From assembly GCA_903892365.1 (NCBI GenBank), contig CAITIF010000771.1, forward strand, positions 1 through 8,215: a stretch of 8,215 nt of DNA, read 5' to 3'. The notes under the pieces were generated by a model. That model was given only the letters and a program-made list of their open reading frames with translations, was not told where the DNA came from and ran no database searches. Positions 5,488 to 8,215 of the stretch are shown here, piece after piece (the stretch's first letter is position 1; the number at the start of each line of letters is the position of its first letter). The position numbers and the translations under genes are program-made. Origin of the DNA: an uncultured Pirellula sp. GTDB lineage: Bacteria > Planctomycetota > Planctomycetia > Pirellulales > Pirellulaceae.

Positions 5488-6906
5488 ATGGCGGTTTATA
5501 GAAGAACGAAAATGGTTTGGTTCGGTTTCGCGATGCTGTGCGCGGCCGCTGTCAGCGACTTGCGAGGGGAACAGCCAGAATTGGCGAGCGCCGCATTGAA
5601 GGATTACGTTGCCCGTCCGGATGATGCGTTTCGGTTCGAGGTCATAGAACGAGGGTCTATCAGCAAATGCAAGTGGCTACGCGTGCATTTGGTCTCTCAA
5701 AAATGGCATGATGTTAATTGGAAACACACCATGTGGATTCTGGCCCCGGATTCTTGGATCCAAGGGGCAGTTCCCGAATCGACCAAGGAGAATACTACCA
5801 GCAAACCTGTTCTTTCGGACTCAGCAATGATGTTGATCTCAGGCGGGTCGTGGCCTGCGGCATGGGGCGAGGCACCGCCTGAAAAGATGGAAGTGAAAGG
5901 CGAATTGCGTATTATGGCGGCCGCTGCGGAAGCGTCGAACAGTCCAGCATTAGTTGTTTCGCAAATCCCATTTCAACCGATGATGGGCGACAAGTTTGAG
6001 GATGCATTGATAGCGGAAACGTTTAAGAGATATCTATCGGGTGAGGGGACGGATTGGCCCCTACTGATGCCGATGGTGAAAGCCGCCTCACGAGCCATGG
6101 ATGCTGCACAGTCGGTGATCGAATCGGAATGGAAGCATCCGGTTCGCCGTTTCACTGTCACCGGCGCAAGCAAGCGTGGGTGGACAACATGGCTGACCTC
6201 CGCCGTCGATAAACGAGTCGATGCGTTGGCACCAATGGTGATCGACATGCTGAACATGCCTGTCCAAATGAAGCATCAATTAGCCACTTGGGGCAAGTAC
6301 TCGGAAGAGATTGCTGATTACACCGAACTTGATTTGCCCAAGTACTTAGCAACCCCTCCCGGGCAAGCTTTGCAGTGTATTGTGGATCCCTACCGTTATC
6401 GCAAGGCGGTTACACAACCCAAGCTTTTAATTTTCGGGACCAACGATCGCTATTGGCCATTGGACGCATGCAATTTGTACTGGAACGAGCTCGAATCCTC
6501 AAAGTACCTGCTCTACTGCCCTAACCAACCCCATGGAATCACGGATTACCCAAGGCTTCTTGGTGGTCTGGTTGCTCTGCACCGCAGCCGAACAGGTCAG
6601 GGGCAACTACCGAAGCTCGACTGGAAGTTTGAAGAGACCGAGGGAAAGCTAATGCTGAATATGAGTAGCGATTTCGAATTCGCCGCGTCCGAACTTTGGG
6701 TTGCCAAGTCAGCGACGAGCGATTTTCGAGATAGCGAATGGATTCCTGTCGAAATGGAGCGAACCAATAAGTTGGAGTGTACTTGTTCGATTGAAACGGG
6801 GGATGGATTCGTAGCCGCTTTCGGCGACTGGACTTTTAATTTTGTTCCAGCCATTCCAACTCACTTAACCACAAATATTCAAATTGTTGCGCCGAAACAG
6901 AAATAA
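5488..6906 (+). CDS. PhoPQ-activated pathogenicity-related (PqaA-like) secreted alpha/beta hydrolase
   Basis: A 472-aa predicted exported protein of the PhoPQ-activated pathogenicity-related family, an alpha/beta-hydrolase group that is common in planctomycetes. Residues ~8-25 are a hydrophobic signal-peptide region after an Arg/Lys start. The nucleophile elbow is GASKRGWTTWL, with Ser228. The acid is probably Asp320 in GTNDRYW and the base His349 in NQPHGI, so the triad appears intact. VIDMLNM (251-257) just after the elbow is another hallmark of the family. Residues ~380-470 form a C-terminal beta-rich extension. The name comes from a Salmonella regulon member and does not imply virulence here; esterase or glycan-ester activity is a guess. 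It starts 29 nt after sco with a good AGGAG site. The next gene follows after 27 nt and is also an exported protein. Confidence 0.9.
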   Translation: MAVYRRTKMVWFGFAMLCAAAVSDLRGEQPELASAALKDYVARPDDAFRFEVIERGSISKCKWLRVHLVSQKWHDVNWKHTMWILAPDSWIQGAVPESTKENTTSKPVLSDSAMMLISGGSWPAAWGEAPPEKMEVKGELRIMAAAAEASNSPALVVSQIPFQPMMGDKFEDALIAETFKRYLSGEGTDWPLLMPMVKAASRAMDAAQSVIESEWKHPVRRFTVTGASKRGWTTWLTSAVDKRVDALAPMVIDMLNMPVQMKHQLATWGKYSEEIADYTELDLPKYLATPPGQALQCIVDPYRYRKAVTQPKLLIFGTNDRYWPLDACNLYWNELESSKYLLYCPNQPHGITDYPRLLGGLVALHRSRTGQGQLPKLDWKFEETEGKLMLNMSSDFEFAASELWVAKSATSDFRDSEWIPVEMERTNKLECTCSIETGDGFVAAFGDWTFNFVPAIPTHLTTNIQIVAPKQK

Positions 6907-6933
6907 CATTTCACTCGACATCGCTTTTGTACT

Positions 6934-8215
6934 ATGACGAGATCTGCTCCGATTTACCTGATGATGTTTTTTTCCTGTTGGTTTGGGCAGGGATGTAACC
7001 ATTCGTCAAACCAGAATCCATCTGCGATCTCGTCCGTAGCCCCAAAGGATGCACCGCCTCATGCCACTGTGGCCGAGGTCGCCAAATCGCCCGAAGCATC
7101 GAAGCCGTCTACGTTTTTTGAAAATGTCAGCCAGCAAACTGGTATCAACTTTCAGTATCATGCGGGGCGGGAAGCGGGGGAGTACGCGATTTTAGAATCT
7201 CTTGGGGGAGGAGTTGGTGTTTTCGATTTTGATAACGATGGCAGGATCGATGTGATGTTGGCGGGCGGTGGAAAGCTGGACAACAAGACGGTATCCCCGT
7301 TGCCATGCAAAGTTTTTCGCAACCAGGGAGACTTTCAGTTTGTCGAGGCAACAACTCAAACCAACCTTGCTTCGGCTCGTTTTTATAACCACGGTATCTT
7401 TCCGGGCGACTACGACGGGGATGGCTTCGTCGATGTGGCGATCAGTGGCTATGGCGGCATCCAGCTGTATCACAACCAAGGGGATGGATCCTTTGGCTTC
7501 CAAGAAGTGTTACAAAGCCATCCGGATGTTCCCTGGAGCTCCAGTCTTGCGTGGGCCGACTTCAATCGCGATGGCGTGCTGGACTTGTATGTGACACATT
7601 ATGTTGACTGGAGCTTTTCCAAACACCCCGTTTGTATTGTGAACGGCGATTCGCGTGAAGTCTGCGCGCCCAAAGATTTTGAAGGTCTTAGCGACGTACT
7701 TTTGTTTGGCGATGCCCAAGGAGGATTCAACCCCAAGTCGACGGAAATTGGGCTGATGCCCAACGGAAAGGGGTTGGGGGTCGTCGCTAGCGACTTCGAT
7801 CTCGATGGTGATGTGGATATCTATGTTGCCAATGATACCGTCGACAACTTTTTCTATCTCAACGATGGATCGGGCAAGTTCGTCGAAAATGCCGTGATTG
7901 CAGGAGTGGCGGGGGACGAGTTCGGGGTCAGTACTGGCAGCATGGGCATTGCTGTTGGCGAGTTTACCGGGGACGCGCTTCCGGACATTTGGGTCACCAA
8001 TTTTGAACGTGAACTGTTCGCTCTTTACCGGAATGAAGGCAATGGGTTGTATACCCATGTTAGTCGCAATGCGGGATTGGCGGCCTTGGGTGGTCTGTAC
8101 GTGGGGTTTGGAACGGTCAACGTCGATATGGATCAAGACGGAGACAACGATCTTGTGGTGGCCAATGGACATGTGTCTTACAATTCCAAAAACTCCACTT
8201 TCAAACAAGTGCCGT
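6934..8215 (+). CDS. FG-GAP/VCBS repeat lipoprotein (CRTAC1-like), 3' end outside the window
   Basis: An open frame of 427 codons with no stop before the window ends, so the gene is partial at its 3' end. The N-terminus is hydrophobic (5-20) and leads to Cys21 in FGQGC, a non-classical lipobox. A Ser/Pro/Ala-rich linker (22-60) follows, suggesting a surface-tethered lipoprotein. From ~60 there are beta-propeller repeats with calcium loops of the D-x-D-x-D-G-x-x-D type: DFDNDGRID (98-106), DYDGDGFVD (159-167), DFNRDGVLD (209-217), DFDLDGDVD (287-295) and DMDQDGDND (398-406). A fifth in the series, EFTGDALPD (343-351), has lost several ligands. Cys pair 234/244 may form a disulfide. Such proteins often carry an ASPIC/UnbV domain at the C-terminus, which would lie beyond this window. 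ATG 6934 has no clear ribosome site but gives a sensible signal sequence. Ligand unknown. Confidence 0.88.
   Translation, partial: MTRSAPIYLMMFFSCWFGQGCNHSSNQNPSAISSVAPKDAPPHATVAEVAKSPEASKPSTFFENVSQQTGINFQYHAGREAGEYAILESLGGGVGVFDFDNDGRIDVMLAGGGKLDNKTVSPLPCKVFRNQGDFQFVEATTQTNLASARFYNHGIFPGDYDGDGFVDVAISGYGGIQLYHNQGDGSFGFQEVLQSHPDVPWSSSLAWADFNRDGVLDLYVTHYVDWSFSKHPVCIVNGDSREVCAPKDFEGLSDVLLFGDAQGGFNPKSTEIGLMPNGKGLGVVASDFDLDGDVDIYVANDTVDNFFYLNDGSGKFVENAVIAGVAGDEFGVSTGSMGIAVGEFTGDALPDIWVTNFERELFALYRNEGNGLYTHVSRNAGLAALGGLYVGFGTVNVDMDQDGDNDLVVANGHVSYNSKNSTFKQVP

Noticed and set aside
7268..7594. 108-codon plus-strand frame
   Set aside because: It is out of frame with, and contained in, the FG-GAP lipoprotein gene; it has no motif of its own.
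7510..8208. 232-codon open frame on the minus strand near the right end
   Set aside because: It is antisense to the FG-GAP repeats on the plus strand, which show five good calcium loops in frame; the long antisense frame is a by-product of Asp/Gly-rich codons.

Overview
The window reads as a compact chromosomal segment of a planctomycete, most likely the Pirellulaceae (Rhodopirellula/Blastopirellula relatives). The reasons are moderate GC, weak Shine-Dalgarno signals, and a mix of gene families common in that group: a PhoPQ-activated pathogenicity-related (PqaA-like) esterase, a large FG-GAP/VCBS secreted protein, and a membrane-anchored Sco protein. This assignment is inferred from protein style and gene company; there is no rRNA or other marker. 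All eight genes lie on the + strand with short gaps or overlaps. I found no tRNA, rRNA, CRISPR array, insertion sequence or convincing rho-independent terminator.

Region 1 (1-3781) is an arginine-linked block. A good sigma-70-like promoter (TTGACA, 18 bp, TACAAT) and a leader of about 140 nt precede argB (acetylglutamate kinase, step 2 of arginine synthesis). argB is followed after 1 nt by argF (ornithine carbamoyltransferase, the citrulline-forming step). Four nt after argF comes a free-standing GXGXG beta-helix protein resembling the C-terminal domain of glutamate synthase (as in GltB, GlxC or MgsB). About 50 nt further is a 333-aa protein whose C-terminal half looks like a decayed glutamate-synthase FMN barrel. 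No class-II glutamine amidotransferase, the usual third partner, is present in the window. The two glutamate-synthase-like pieces next to glutamate- and ornithine-consuming enzymes are the most unusual content here.

Region 2 (3837-5458) holds an ABC-2 type permease without a visible ATPase and, overlapping it by ATGA, a Sco/SenC copper-thioredoxin protein. The pairing suggests a role in cytochrome oxidase or copper-centre maturation at the membrane.

Region 3 (5488-8215) encodes two exported proteins: a PqaA-like alpha/beta hydrolase with a complete Ser-Asp-His set, and a probable lipoprotein with FG-GAP calcium-binding repeats that runs off the right end of the window.

Sequence-level curiosities include an 18-bp perfect palindrome inside argF, a 22-bp near-perfect inverted repeat inside the FMN-like gene, and a 10-bp tandem duplication that creates the stop codon of the sco gene.
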